From Ruegeria denitrificans (GTDB lineage Bacteria > Pseudomonadota > Alphaproteobacteria > Rhodobacterales > Rhodobacteraceae), in NCBI RefSeq assembly GCF_001458295.1, contig NZ_CYUD01000017.1, forward strand, positions 1-62,445: DNA of 62,445 nt, read 5' to 3'. Shown here piece after piece: positions 25,826 to 33,950 of the stretch. Under the pieces are notes generated by a model. It had not been told where the DNA came from. It saw only the letters and a list, made by a program, of their open reading frames with translations, and searched no databases. Both the position numbers and the translations under genes were made by a program. How positions within the stretch are numbered: the stretch's first letter is position 1; each line of letters opens with the position of its first letter.

Positions 25826-26752
25826 ATGAACGACGTCCCAGAAGACGGCGCCCCACCTTCAGGGCCACCATGGATAGTTCCGGAAATTCAACAAAAGATC
25901 GCTTGGAGAGACGGTGATGTAGTGATTTCTGTTCCAATTAAAAGCGGGACAACCTGGACAATGAACATCGTTCATCAGTTATTAACGGGCGGGACTGATG
26001 ATTTTCGAGACGTCTACGAAGAGGTGCCTTGGATTGAATTTTTGGCCTTCCCCGGGCAGCCTCAGGAAGTTGTGGTTGAACGGGTAACAGCCATGCCAAC
26101 CAACACGCGCCGCGCTTTCAAGACGCATTCGCCGCCACCTGCGGTGCCGTTTCAGAGCGTCGGGTCGGGCACCGACGTCAAATATGTCGTAATCATGCGA
26201 AATCCGGAGGAGGCCCTCGTTTCATTCAGGCCATTCCTGAACAAGCACTCGGACGCATGGTATGAACTCTGGGGCGTGCCAAGAGAAGCCCTTTGTCGAC
26301 CCGACTTTCCATCCTTCTATTCTGATGTGATTGACGCCAACGGTATGCAAGGCGCGATTTTTGGCTTTCTCGCCGCGTGGTGGCCGCTCCGGAATGAACC
26401 AAACGTTTTGTTCCTGCACTTCTCTGACATGAAGAGTGATCACCAAGGATCAATCCGAAAGATTGCCGAATTCATCGGTGAAGAGCTGACCGAAGAACAA
26501 TGGGCTAATGTACTAGAGTTTACATCCTTCCCTTGGATGAAAGCGAATGAGGGAAAGTTTGAAGGGCGTACGGCCTCAGAGATCCCGATTCTTAATTCCG
26601 GAGCCATGATCCGCAAGGGCGCCGTTGGCGAGGCAAGAATGGATGGAATGACGGAGGAGATTTCTCAGCATCTGCGCGAAGTTGGTGGCCAGATTTGCCC
26701 GGATCCCGTCGCCATCAAATGGGTCTACGAGGGAGGTACTTTACTTAATTAA
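25826..26752 (+). CDS. Sulfotransferase, type 1 family
   Basis: A cytoplasmic protein of 308 residues that should transfer sulfate from PAPS to an acceptor. The 5'-phosphosulfate loop is seen as VPIKSGTTWTMNIVHQ (about 36-51), the 3'-phosphate segment as VVIMRNPEEALVSF (about 118-131), and the late family motif as MIRKGAVGEAR (about 264-274; usual form RKGxxGDW). The likely catalytic His is in FKTHSPPP. These animal-type sulfotransferases are scattered in marine bacteria; the acceptor is unknown. Its neighbours in the island (MFS transporter, cupin-like protein) are on the other strand. Confidence 0.88.
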   Translation: MNDVPEDGAPPSGPPWIVPEIQQKIAWRDGDVVISVPIKSGTTWTMNIVHQLLTGGTDDFRDVYEEVPWIEFLAFPGQPQEVVVERVTAMPTNTRRAFKTHSPPPAVPFQSVGSGTDVKYVVIMRNPEEALVSFRPFLNKHSDAWYELWGVPREALCRPDFPSFYSDVIDANGMQGAIFGFLAAWWPLRNEPNVLFLHFSDMKSDHQGSIRKIAEFIGEELTEEQWANVLEFTSFPWMKANEGKFEGRTASEIPILNSGAMIRKGAVGEARMDGMTEEISQHLREVGGQICPDPVAIKWVYEGGTLLN

Positions 26753-26955
26753 GTCGCGCATGTTCGGCAATGCAAATGCAGAAGAACTGGCATGATCAAG
26801 GACCAATTGGCAGGTCATTGACAGTCTGCTTTGTCCGCGCAGCGGTTATTTGGGGAAAATCGATCGATGTCCGAATTGCGGACAAAACTGCCTCTCGTAG
26901 TATTTGGATCAATGACTGCTTCAGGGATTCGAGAGATTATCCTTTCCCTCGCATG

Positions 26956-28233
26956 TCACTTCGGGAGTGGCTTACCGGCGCTCTCGGGAAGACGGTAGAG
27001 TGCAAGCAAAGACAAAAACCCCGCTGCCATAAGCGCGTAGGCAGGCACAAAATCATCCGAAGTACGTGCTACCAGATAAGTCACGACGAAAGGGGTTGTT
27101 CCGCCGAATAGCCCGAGACAAAGGTTGAAGCCGATTGCCGTACCGCTGCATCGCACCGGAGCTGGAAACATTTCGACCATGGTCGACATTGTGACTGCGA
27201 AGCCAACACCATAGAGAATACCAAATCCGCACTGGCCTATCAAAATGAATGCGAAACTCTGATGATGAATTAGCCACCAAAGTGGCCAAGCGAACGCAAT
27301 ACTTCCGACGGCGACAAAAGCCAACATCGGCTTGCGTCCCAAACGATCAGCCAGCCAGCCCGCGGGCAGGGTTACGGCAAGCATGGTGAAGATTGCCAGA
27401 GTGTTAATATCCATGGAGGCCGCGGTTGAGATATGCATCTTCTCTGACAGAAACGAAACAGCATAAACGAATTGCATGTAGTAGCCAATGCTGGTCACCA
27501 GCAGCAGGCAAACGAGGCGGAGAACAGGCCGCCAGTGATACTTCATCACAACAAAAAAAGGTGATCCTGGTACACGCTCTGACGCACCCAATACTTTTGG
27601 CTCTTCCATTTGACGACGCATCAATAATCCCCAAACAGCAATCAACCCTCCCAACAGAAAAGGAACCCGCCAGCCCCACAATTGCATGGCGGTCTCGCCA
27701 ACAATAGTACTGGTAAGAGCTGCGCAGCCAGAGCCTAGAAGGACGCCCAAAAGGCAGCCGACCTGGGGCCAGCAACCTATAAATCCGCGATGTTTAGCTG
27801 GTGCGCTCTCTGCCAAGTAGACGGCGGAACCTGTGTATTCGCCACCCATAGAGAGGCCCTGAGCGATCCTTACTGCTACAAGAAGGAAGGCGGCCGTGTC
27901 GCCAATCTGGGAGACATCAGGCAGAATACCTATGGCGAAGGTGCCACCACCCATCAAACTGATCGAAATGAGCATACTGGTTTTTCTGCTGATTTTGTCT
28001 CCGATATGGCCAAACAGAACTCCGCCCAAAGGGCGGGCGAGAAAGCCTAAGGCAAAGACTCCAAAAGAAGCCAGCAGCGATGCCGTCGGGTCATCGGCCG
28101 GAAAAAAATGTTTGCCAATAATTGCTGCAAGGAAACCATAAATTGCAAAATCATACCACTCCAACACATTACCCACAGTGGCAGCAGAAAGATTAATGTG
28201 CTTGGGAATCTTGGCAGACAGTTTCAATTGCAA
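26956..28233 (-). CDS. MFS transporter, metabolite:H+ symporter type
   Basis: An inner-membrane carrier of 425 residues with 12 predicted helices. It has the MHS-subfamily start LSAATVGNVLEWYDFAIYGF, the loop 2-3 motif RPLGGVLFGHIGDKISRK and the later repeat GWLADRLGRKPML. Members carry proline, betaine, citrate, shikimate or alpha-ketoglutarate with protons; the substrate here cannot be read from sequence. It lies 18 bp after the cupin-like gene on the same strand, so the two are probably one operon. Confidence 0.9.
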   Translation of the reverse strand: MQLKLSAKIPKHINLSAATVGNVLEWYDFAIYGFLAAIIGKHFFPADDPTASLLASFGVFALGFLARPLGGVLFGHIGDKISRKTSMLISISLMGGGTFAIGILPDVSQIGDTAAFLLVAVRIAQGLSMGGEYTGSAVYLAESAPAKHRGFIGCWPQVGCLLGVLLGSGCAALTSTIVGETAMQLWGWRVPFLLGGLIAVWGLLMRRQMEEPKVLGASERVPGSPFFVVMKYHWRPVLRLVCLLLVTSIGYYMQFVYAVSFLSEKMHISTAASMDINTLAIFTMLAVTLPAGWLADRLGRKPMLAFVAVGSIAFAWPLWWLIHHQSFAFILIGQCGFGILYGVGFAVTMSTMVEMFPAPVRCSGTAIGFNLCLGLFGGTTPFVVTYLVARTSDDFVPAYALMAAGFLSLLALYRLPESAGKPLPK

Positions 28234-28251
28234 TCCACATAGCTTGGTTGT

Positions 28252-28884
28252 TCAGAGATAAATCATTTCCCATTCGGCAGGTCCGATGATTTGCATCAGG
28301 ATTTTCGAGCCACGGGAGGCACCGCTGATTGATCCAATGTGCGGCAGGTCTCCGTCATAGGTCAGGGTCCAGCCATGATCCGGCGGACAATCGATTTCCA
28401 GCTGAAACGCACCGTATTCTGGAATTTTTTGACGCAGAACAATGCCATTTCCAGAAAGCACATGCATTACTTCGTCAACGCCGGTTTGCGTCGGGCTACG
28501 ATTAACGTGGAAACGATCGAAACGTGAATAGTCGACCCCTTCCAGCACTTGATAGAGTTGAGGGTATGTTACACTGTGAGTTTTATCGGTCGTTGAAAGA
28601 AAACCACCGCCTGCTGTACCAAGTGTGCGCCCGGCGGCTTTGATGCACTCTAGCAGCCGTTCGCGTGGCAGCAGAAAATGGTCCTGGACTTGTTGGCTCT
28701 GGGTCTGATCCAAAGTATCTGCATCCAGAAGCTCGCGAATTTCCGCTGGGGCGGATGCTGTATCGAGTGGCCAAATAAATGCACCCACTTTTTTTAGAAC
28801 GACATTTATTTCTTCCCGGTCGCAAATGGCGGCATCACGATCAGGAAGCCACAACCTAAGGTCGTCAGGAGCCTCGCTACTCAT
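28252..28884 (-). CDS. Unknown, possibly cupin-like protein
   Basis: A protein of 210 residues without signal peptide or membrane helix. I do not recognise a specific family. A stretch in the second half (YSRFDRFHVNRSPTQTGVDE, then VMHVLSGNGIVLRQ) looks like the first motif of a cupin barrel, with His and Glu at metal-binding positions, and GAFQLEIDCPPDHGW could follow it. If so, it may be a small dioxygenase or isomerase. It is probably co-transcribed with the MFS gene, so the pair may import and convert one compound. Confidence 0.55.
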   Translation of the reverse strand: MSSEAPDDLRLWLPDRDAAICDREEINVVLKKVGAFIWPLDTASAPAEIRELLDADTLDQTQSQQVQDHFLLPRERLLECIKAAGRTLGTAGGGFLSTTDKTHSVTYPQLYQVLEGVDYSRFDRFHVNRSPTQTGVDEVMHVLSGNGIVLRQKIPEYGAFQLEIDCPPDHGWTLTYDGDLPHIGSISGASRGSKILMQIIGPAEWEMIYL

Positions 28885-29354
28885 ATGTCAGTTTCCTATT
28901 GCTGCAGAAAGTGCACATGTGACCGCAGTGCATTGTAGGCGAATGGCTGCCTTAGTCGAGTGAAACGAAACTACCAAATTTGGAGTCGGATTTCTAGCGT
29001 TGTGAGTGGGTCCAGCCTAGCGCTGATTGCTGGTCTTGTCGCCAAGATCAATCAGGCGAATACGACGCCGCGAGTTTTCAATGAAGCCGTTGCCGCAGCG
29101 GTGTTACCCCATCGACAATACCACAAGCCGTTGATTGGGCGATTGCATTTTCAGGGGCAAATGTCTGTGGTCGGGGGCTCAAGCAGATCAGGCTCACGAT
29201 ATCAAAGATGACCTTCGCACAATTAGCTGCATGTGACACTTAGGGCTCAAAGCAGTCGTTTGCTGCAATCTGTGTGAGTGTCTGCTAAACTATTTTTTCC
29301 AACGTTCTGTCATATGACACCTTGCGCTGTGCCTCGCTTGAAATCGATCGTTGT
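28885..29354. other. Right part of element B, no gene recognised
   Basis: No convincing gene. A stretch at 29236-29262 (CAAAGCAGTCGTTTGCTGC) resembles the first half of the 49-bp repeat. Short frames here show no family features and may be decayed genes. Confidence 0.4.
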
Positions 29355-29373
29355 GTGGTATCTATCGTGGTAT
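29355..29373 (+). repeat. Element B arm-type repeat pair, right
   Basis: Two GTGGTAT heptamers start 12 bp apart, as at 15195-15213. They lie 63 bp inside the right att site. Confidence 0.6.
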
Positions 29374-29435
29374 ATATTCGACATGGATCAATTTATTATA
29401 TGTTTAACATAGACCTGCAGGATTTGTTATACTGA

Positions 29436-29450
29436 CTTCGTCTCCGCCAT
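29436..29450 (+). repeat. att site 3: right end of element B
   Basis: CTTCGTCTCCGCCAT, an exact 15-bp copy of the tRNA-Ser 3' end (12741-12755 and 15057-15071). It marks the right border of the island; the chromosomal nos cluster begins 129 bp further on. Confidence 0.85.
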
Positions 29451-29578
29451 CTACCACGCTTGTGAAAGAAGCAAGATCAACGTCTTGCGTGACAAGTCGT
29501 TCTGCGTACATGTTGGTTTGGCGTCTTGAATGGTCAATTGTGGGCGCTAATTCGGACGCGCGGCAATTGGTCCCCTGA

Positions 29579-30481
29579 TCAAACAAACATCTCGATGCGT
29601 GCCTCCGCGAATGACCTGACCACGGGGTCAACTCGGGTTTCAGGCATCGCGCACAAAGCCGTAGAGAGTCCGTCGGCGACAGCTGCGCTGGAGGCCGATA
29701 CAGATACCACGTGGTTTGGTGACGTCTCGTCTTGTGGGTTTAGGATATGGCCCTGATCTTTGGTCAGCATGAGGCTGTTCGGGTCTGAAGTTGCTACAGC
29801 GCGATCACTCAATTCGATGGATTTGACAACTTTTCTGCCGGGACCGGCAAGACCGACTTGCCACGCTTGCCCATTTTCGCGGTGTCCTCGGGCAGTGATT
29901 TCCCCCATATTTACCAGTACATCGCGCAGACCAAATGTAGTCAAAAGATCTGCGATGCGATCGGTGATGGCGCCCTGAGCGATACCGTTCAGAGTCAGTG
30001 CCGAAATGCCGGGTCGGGGCAGGCGGATCATGTCCGTCCGAACCGATACGCGCGACCAGCCAATGGATTTCCGGGCGGAATCGACATCAACTGCGGCGGC
30101 ACCGTTGGCCAGCGCAGACCAGAGCGGCTGGATCGAGGGGTCGAATACGCCGCCTGTGGCTTTGTGCAGGGCGGAGCACAGGCTGAGGACGTTCAGCAGC
30201 TCGGGTGCGGGGGCTGTCAGGTGGCCGTCGCGGTTCAGTCGACTGAGTTCGGATTGCGGGCGATACAGGCTGAAGATATTCTCTAGCCGGTTCACCTCGG
30301 CTTCGACTGACGCGATGAGCGGTGCGGCTTGGGCGTCGGTTAGCCCTTCAAGCCTTAAACTGGCCGGGGCCCCCAGAGCAATCCCGCGCCAATGGGACGT
30401 CGTGGCGGGTCTCGCATCGGCAGGAAAGGCGGCGCAAGCAGCGGACATGGTCAGAAACCGACGACGGGAGAGAGGAGTCAT
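29579..30481 (-). CDS. nosX: NosX, ApbE-type FAD:protein FMN transferase
   Basis: A periplasmic protein of 300 residues that should attach FMN to the flavin domain of NosR. The N-terminus carries a twin-arginine signal (LSRRRFLTMSAACAAFPADA). The ApbE body is visible as LEGLTDAQAAPLIASVEAEV, LENIFSLYRPQSELSRLNRD, TGGVFDPSIQPLW, LNGIAQGAITDRIADLL, DVLVNMGEI and VSVSASSAAVADGLSTAL. It is the last gene of the nos operon and overlaps nosL by 4 bp. Its family tie to NosR is known from Paracoccus and Pseudomonas. Confidence 0.93.
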   Translation of the reverse strand: MTPLSRRRFLTMSAACAAFPADARPATTSHWRGIALGAPASLRLEGLTDAQAAPLIASVEAEVNRLENIFSLYRPQSELSRLNRDGHLTAPAPELLNVLSLCSALHKATGGVFDPSIQPLWSALANGAAAVDVDSARKSIGWSRVSVRTDMIRLPRPGISALTLNGIAQGAITDRIADLLTTFGLRDVLVNMGEITARGHRENGQAWQVGLAGPGRKVVKSIELSDRAVATSDPNSLMLTKDQGHILNPQDETSPNHVVSVSASSAAVADGLSTALCAMPETRVDPVVRSFAEARIEMFV

Positions 30482-30993
30482 GAGGGGGTCTCCAGTTTCA
30501 GGTCCAGATCAACAGGGCCAAGAACCTCGGTGTCTGGGATGTCGGCTAGTGGCAGCAGGTTGCCGCCATATTGGCCGATAAAGGTTTCGGCGGCGGCGGG
30601 GTCTGCAAAAGGCACGACTTCGCGTGCGCCCATGCCGCCGGCGACATTGGCCCCGACGACAAAGGTTGCGCCATCAGCAGCGATCCAGTTGGATATGCCC
30701 GGCTGTTGCCAGGTGGGCGCAACCCCCATGTCGCTGACGTAGACGCCAGTTATGGGGGCGTCGCGTTCGGGGCTTTTCAGATAGGCCACCATGTCTCGCA
30801 CCTGCGCAAAAAACAGAGGCGCTGGATAGCCTTCCAGATGAATCTGGCCTTTGGGGCCGCCATGTTCGGCGATGTTCATCTGGCAAAAAAAGCTCAGCGC
30901 GTCGGGGGTCAGATCGACCGGATCAGGGGCAACGGCGACCTCTTCCTTGCAGGCGGTCAAGGCGATCAGCGCTATCAGACACAGGCGTTTCAT
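30478..30993 (-). CDS. nosL: NosL, copper chaperone lipoprotein
   Basis: A lipoprotein of about 171 residues. The signal peptide ends in a lipobox (LIALIALTACKEE). The NosL motifs are present: FFCQMNIAEHGGPKGQIHLE with the copper-binding Cys-x-Met, and a C-terminal GGNLLPLADIP. NosL delivers Cu(I) for the CuZ centre of NosZ in the periplasm. The frame extends upstream inside nosY, but ATG 30993 before the signal peptide is the clear start. Its ATG overlaps the stop of nosY (CATGGCTCGA region), so the operon is tightly coupled. Confidence 0.93.
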   Translation of the reverse strand: MKRLCLIALIALTACKEEVAVAPDPVDLTPDALSFFCQMNIAEHGGPKGQIHLEGYPAPLFFAQVRDMVAYLKSPERDAPITGVYVSDMGVAPTWQQPGISNWIAADGATFVVGANVAGGMGAREVVPFADPAAAETFIGQYGGNLLPLADIPDTEVLGPVDLDLKLETPS

Positions 30994-31811
30994 GGCTCGA
31001 CCCTCAGGAACGCCGCGCGAGCGAGGACAAATCCTAGCACCGGCCAGATCATCAGTGAGGCGGGCGCGGCCCAGACGGGCAGGGCCTGCGCCGCTCCGGT
31101 CATGCCCGAGGCCATGGCGACGCCTTCGGTCGCGGCGATGTTCCACAAACGGAATGCGTCGGCCGGGTTGGCTACCATCACCCATGGAAAGACGGATTGG
31201 GTGAACGTGCCGCCCTTGTCCATGACGACGGCTCCCAACAAGCCCAGATCATAAAGGACGACAAAAACCAGCCAGAGCCCGGCCGACAAACCTGCTGCTG
31301 CCGTGGCGCCCCTAGCCAGAGCAGACAGCAGGTAACCCAGCGCTAGAAAGACAGCGCCCAGCAGGATGGATGTGAGGATGAGGCGGACCAGAGCCATCAG
31401 GCTCTCTGGCCCCGCGCCACCAAACCACGCAGCCACCGCGCCAGCGGTGCCAAAGCCAACGGTCATGGCAAAGGCCAGTGCGGCCAAATGGGCGGTGAAT
31501 TTGCCCAACAGGATTTCTCCACGCCCTGCCGGGTAGGACAGCAGCAGCGACAGGCTGCCCCGGTCCACGTCGCCTGCGATGGCGTCAAAGGCAATCATCA
31601 GCGCCAGCAGCGGCGCAAGATAGACCGACAGCGTGGTCATCGACGCGACTGAAACGGTCAGCATGTCGACCCCCAGCGTGCCGGTGGGTGCGCTGCCTGC
31701 GAAGGTCAGAGCCAAGGCGAACAGAACCATGATCAGCGTTGCGACCAGCAGCCAGCGGTTGCGGCGTAGGATCAGCATCTCGGTGTGGGTGATAGCAAGG
31801 AAGCGGGTCAT
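30990..31811 (-). CDS. nosY: NosY, ABC transporter permease
   Basis: A membrane protein of 273 residues with six predicted helices. It starts MTRFLAITHTEMLILRRNRW; later LLALMIAFDAIAGDVDRGSL and LLSYPAGRGEILLGKF match the ABC-2 permease pattern of NosY. With NosF and NosD it forms the NosDFY complex needed for assembly of the CuZ site. The frame extends further upstream inside nosF, but ATG 31811 overlaps the nosF stop by 4 bp (ATGA) and is the natural start. Confidence 0.93.
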   Translation of the reverse strand: MTRFLAITHTEMLILRRNRWLLVATLIMVLFALALTFAGSAPTGTLGVDMLTVSVASMTTLSVYLAPLLALMIAFDAIAGDVDRGSLSLLLSYPAGRGEILLGKFTAHLAALAFAMTVGFGTAGAVAAWFGGAGPESLMALVRLILTSILLGAVFLALGYLLSALARGATAAAGLSAGLWLVFVVLYDLGLLGAVVMDKGGTFTQSVFPWVMVANPADAFRLWNIAATEGVAMASGMTGAAQALPVWAAPASLMIWPVLGFVLARAAFLRVEP

Positions 31812-32701
31812 TGCATCTCCTCCTGAGCGTAGTGGCGATAGAGGTCTTCCAGCTTGGGCGGGGTCATTTCCACATCCGCTACCGCGTCGCCCATTCCGGC
31901 GATCCGGCGCAGAGCCTCCATTTTGTCCTCGGGGGAACAAAGCAGCTCGACTGCGGCACCATTGATGCGGCTGCCGTCCAGTTCAGCGGCCAGCACATCA
32001 GGATTGGCGCTGGCGCGTACCTTGAGACGGATCGGCAGACCCGCCAGAGCCGACAGATTGTTCAGGGTGTCATCGGCGACCATCCGGCCCTTGCGCATGA
32101 TGGCGATCCGGTCGGTGCGGGCTTCGACCTCGGTCAGCGCGTGTGAGGCAATCAGAACGGCGGTGCCTTGGGCAGCCAGTTCGTCGATGATGGCATAAAG
32201 ATCTTGCCGCGAAATCGGGTCCAGCCCGCTTGTCGGCTCATCCAGCAAAGCCACTTTCGGTTGACCCAACAGCACCTGCGCCAGACCCAGACGTTGCCGC
32301 ATGCCTTTGGAATAGGTTCCGATCCGACGGTCCAGAGCGTCGCTCAGGCCCACACGATCCAGCAAACCGGGCACATCGGCTTTTGCGCCCGAAAGTTGCG
32401 CAAAAAGGGTCAACTGCTCACGCCCGGTTAGCGCAGAATGAAACGACACCGCTTCCGGTAGATAGGCCGTCTCACGCCGTGCCTGATTACTACCGGGGGT
32501 GGCGTTCCCGATCCGAATGGCTCCGCCATGAATCGGTGTCAGACCGAGGATGGATTTGATCAGTGTCGACTTGCCCGCGCCGTTATGGCCCAGCAGCGCC
32601 ACGCGCTGGCCGGGGGCAAGAGACAGGTTGATGGTGTCAAGAACGCGGGTTTTCCCTCGGTCCTTGCAGACATGGTCGATAGACAGGGCCTTATCCGTCA
32701 T
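31808..32701 (-). CDS. nosF: NosF, ABC transporter ATPase
   Basis: A cytoplasmic ATPase of 297 residues that powers NosDFY. Walker A is LLGHNGAGKSTLIKS (about 35-49), the signature is YSKGMRQRLGLAQVLLG (about 128-144), Walker B is KVALLDEPTSGLDP (about 147-160) and the switch His is in LIASHALTEVEA. Its start lies 11 bp inside nosD, and its stop overlaps nosY. Confidence 0.95.
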   Translation of the reverse strand: MTDKALSIDHVCKDRGKTRVLDTINLSLAPGQRVALLGHNGAGKSTLIKSILGLTPIHGGAIRIGNATPGSNQARRETAYLPEAVSFHSALTGREQLTLFAQLSGAKADVPGLLDRVGLSDALDRRIGTYSKGMRQRLGLAQVLLGQPKVALLDEPTSGLDPISRQDLYAIIDELAAQGTAVLIASHALTEVEARTDRIAIMRKGRMVADDTLNNLSALAGLPIRLKVRASANPDVLAAELDGSRINGAAVELLCSPEDKMEALRRIAGMGDAVADVEMTPPKLEDLYRHYAQEEMQ

Positions 32702-33947
32702 GAGGCACCTTTTTCATTGCTGGGGGTTCAGGGGCTTGCATCAATGGATTGCTGTCCATTACGCCGCCCGGCAGCAGGGCCGGGAAAGCGGATTGCGACC
32801 AGCGCACCAGCTGCACGGCGGGGGAGCCGAGCAGCAGTTTCGCTGCGGGTTGGGTCCACAACACATGGTCCATTGAGTCATTGGGGCGATAGGGGGCATC
32901 GGCGATGCCGTTGCCATCCACATCATAGCCAGCAAAATCGGACCAATAGTTGCCGCGCCCGTCTTCGGACCACTCGACCCATTTGGTCGAGACGTATTTC
33001 ACCTGTGTCCGGTTCCCGATGAATGAGTTGCCAACGATACGGTTGCGCTCAGACCCCGCAGTAAAGTGGATGCCGATACCGCATCCCTGGAACCAGTTGT
33101 CGGTGAATTCGTTCTTGTTCGAATTATAGAGGAAGGTGCATTTTTCCTTGGCACCTTGCACCACATTGCCGGTGATGACGCTCTTGTTGGCATAGTTCAG
33201 CATCACGCCATGTTCGCGGTCGCCGATCGAGACGTTGTTAGCAACTGTCACATTGGTTGTGAACATCACCGCATAGCCAAGATCATTGCCGATCGAGACA
33301 TTGTCGCTGACCACCGAATTGTCCGCATACATGTAGTGAACGGCAAAGCGCAGGTCGCGGAACAGGTTGTTGGTGAAGGTGTTCTTCTTGGACGAGTTCA
33401 CAAAGATCCCGTCGCGCCCGTACCGGATGTCATTGCCATCTACCACAGCGCCCGGAGCGTTCCAGACATAGACGCCATTTCCGCGGTCATTCATCCGCGG
33501 GTCTTGGCGACCTTCAATGCGGTTACCACGAACGATGCTGTCCTTGGCACCATGAATGTCGACGCCATAAAGATTGCCCAGCAGCACGTTATCCTCGACC
33601 AAAGGCGCCTTGGCCGTTTTGGTCAACTGGATGCCGCTGTCGATCCCATCATGGCTTGAGCCCGAACCGATCACTGTCAGACCGCGCACGGTTACACCGG
33701 GCCCGGTCACGGTGATGACGCTGCCCTCGCCTTGTCCGTCAATGGTGGCCTGTCCTTGCCCGTCAATGGTGACGGGCCGGTCCAGAACCAGAGTTTCGGT
33801 ATAGATACCGGGGCTCAGGCGGAGGGTGTCTCCATCCGCCGCCTGCGCCAGTGTTTCATTGATGGCCCCCGCCCGGTTGGGCACATCCCAGTCCGCCGCC
33901 CAAAGGGGCGAGCCAAGCAGGAGCGGTATGAGCAGGGGCCAACGCAT
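32691..33947 (-). CDS. nosD: NosD, periplasmic beta-helix copper-maturation protein
   Basis: An exported protein of 418 residues with a signal peptide (MRWPLLIPLLLGSPLWA). The body is a right-handed parallel beta-helix (CASH/PbH1 repeats) visible as repeated G-N-x-I/V patterns: VEDNVLLGNLYGVDIHGAKD, VRGNRIEGRQ, FTNNLFRDLRFAVHYMYADN, VVSDNVSIGNDLGYAVMF. NosD works with NosF and NosY to mature NosZ. It begins 3 bp after nosZ. Confidence 0.94.
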   Translation of the reverse strand: MRWPLLIPLLLGSPLWAADWDVPNRAGAINETLAQAADGDTLRLSPGIYTETLVLDRPVTIDGQGQATIDGQGEGSVITVTGPGVTVRGLTVIGSGSSHDGIDSGIQLTKTAKAPLVEDNVLLGNLYGVDIHGAKDSIVRGNRIEGRQDPRMNDRGNGVYVWNAPGAVVDGNDIRYGRDGIFVNSSKKNTFTNNLFRDLRFAVHYMYADNSVVSDNVSIGNDLGYAVMFTTNVTVANNVSIGDREHGVMLNYANKSVITGNVVQGAKEKCTFLYNSNKNEFTDNWFQGCGIGIHFTAGSERNRIVGNSFIGNRTQVKYVSTKWVEWSEDGRGNYWSDFAGYDVDGNGIADAPYRPNDSMDHVLWTQPAAKLLLGSPAVQLVRWSQSAFPALLPGGVMDSNPLMQAPEPPAMKKVPHDG

Positions 33948-33950
33948 CGG

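Noticed and set aside
28960..29211. An 83-codon plus-strand gene near the right end of element B
   Set aside because: It might be a decayed transposase piece, but I could not match it to any family in either direction.
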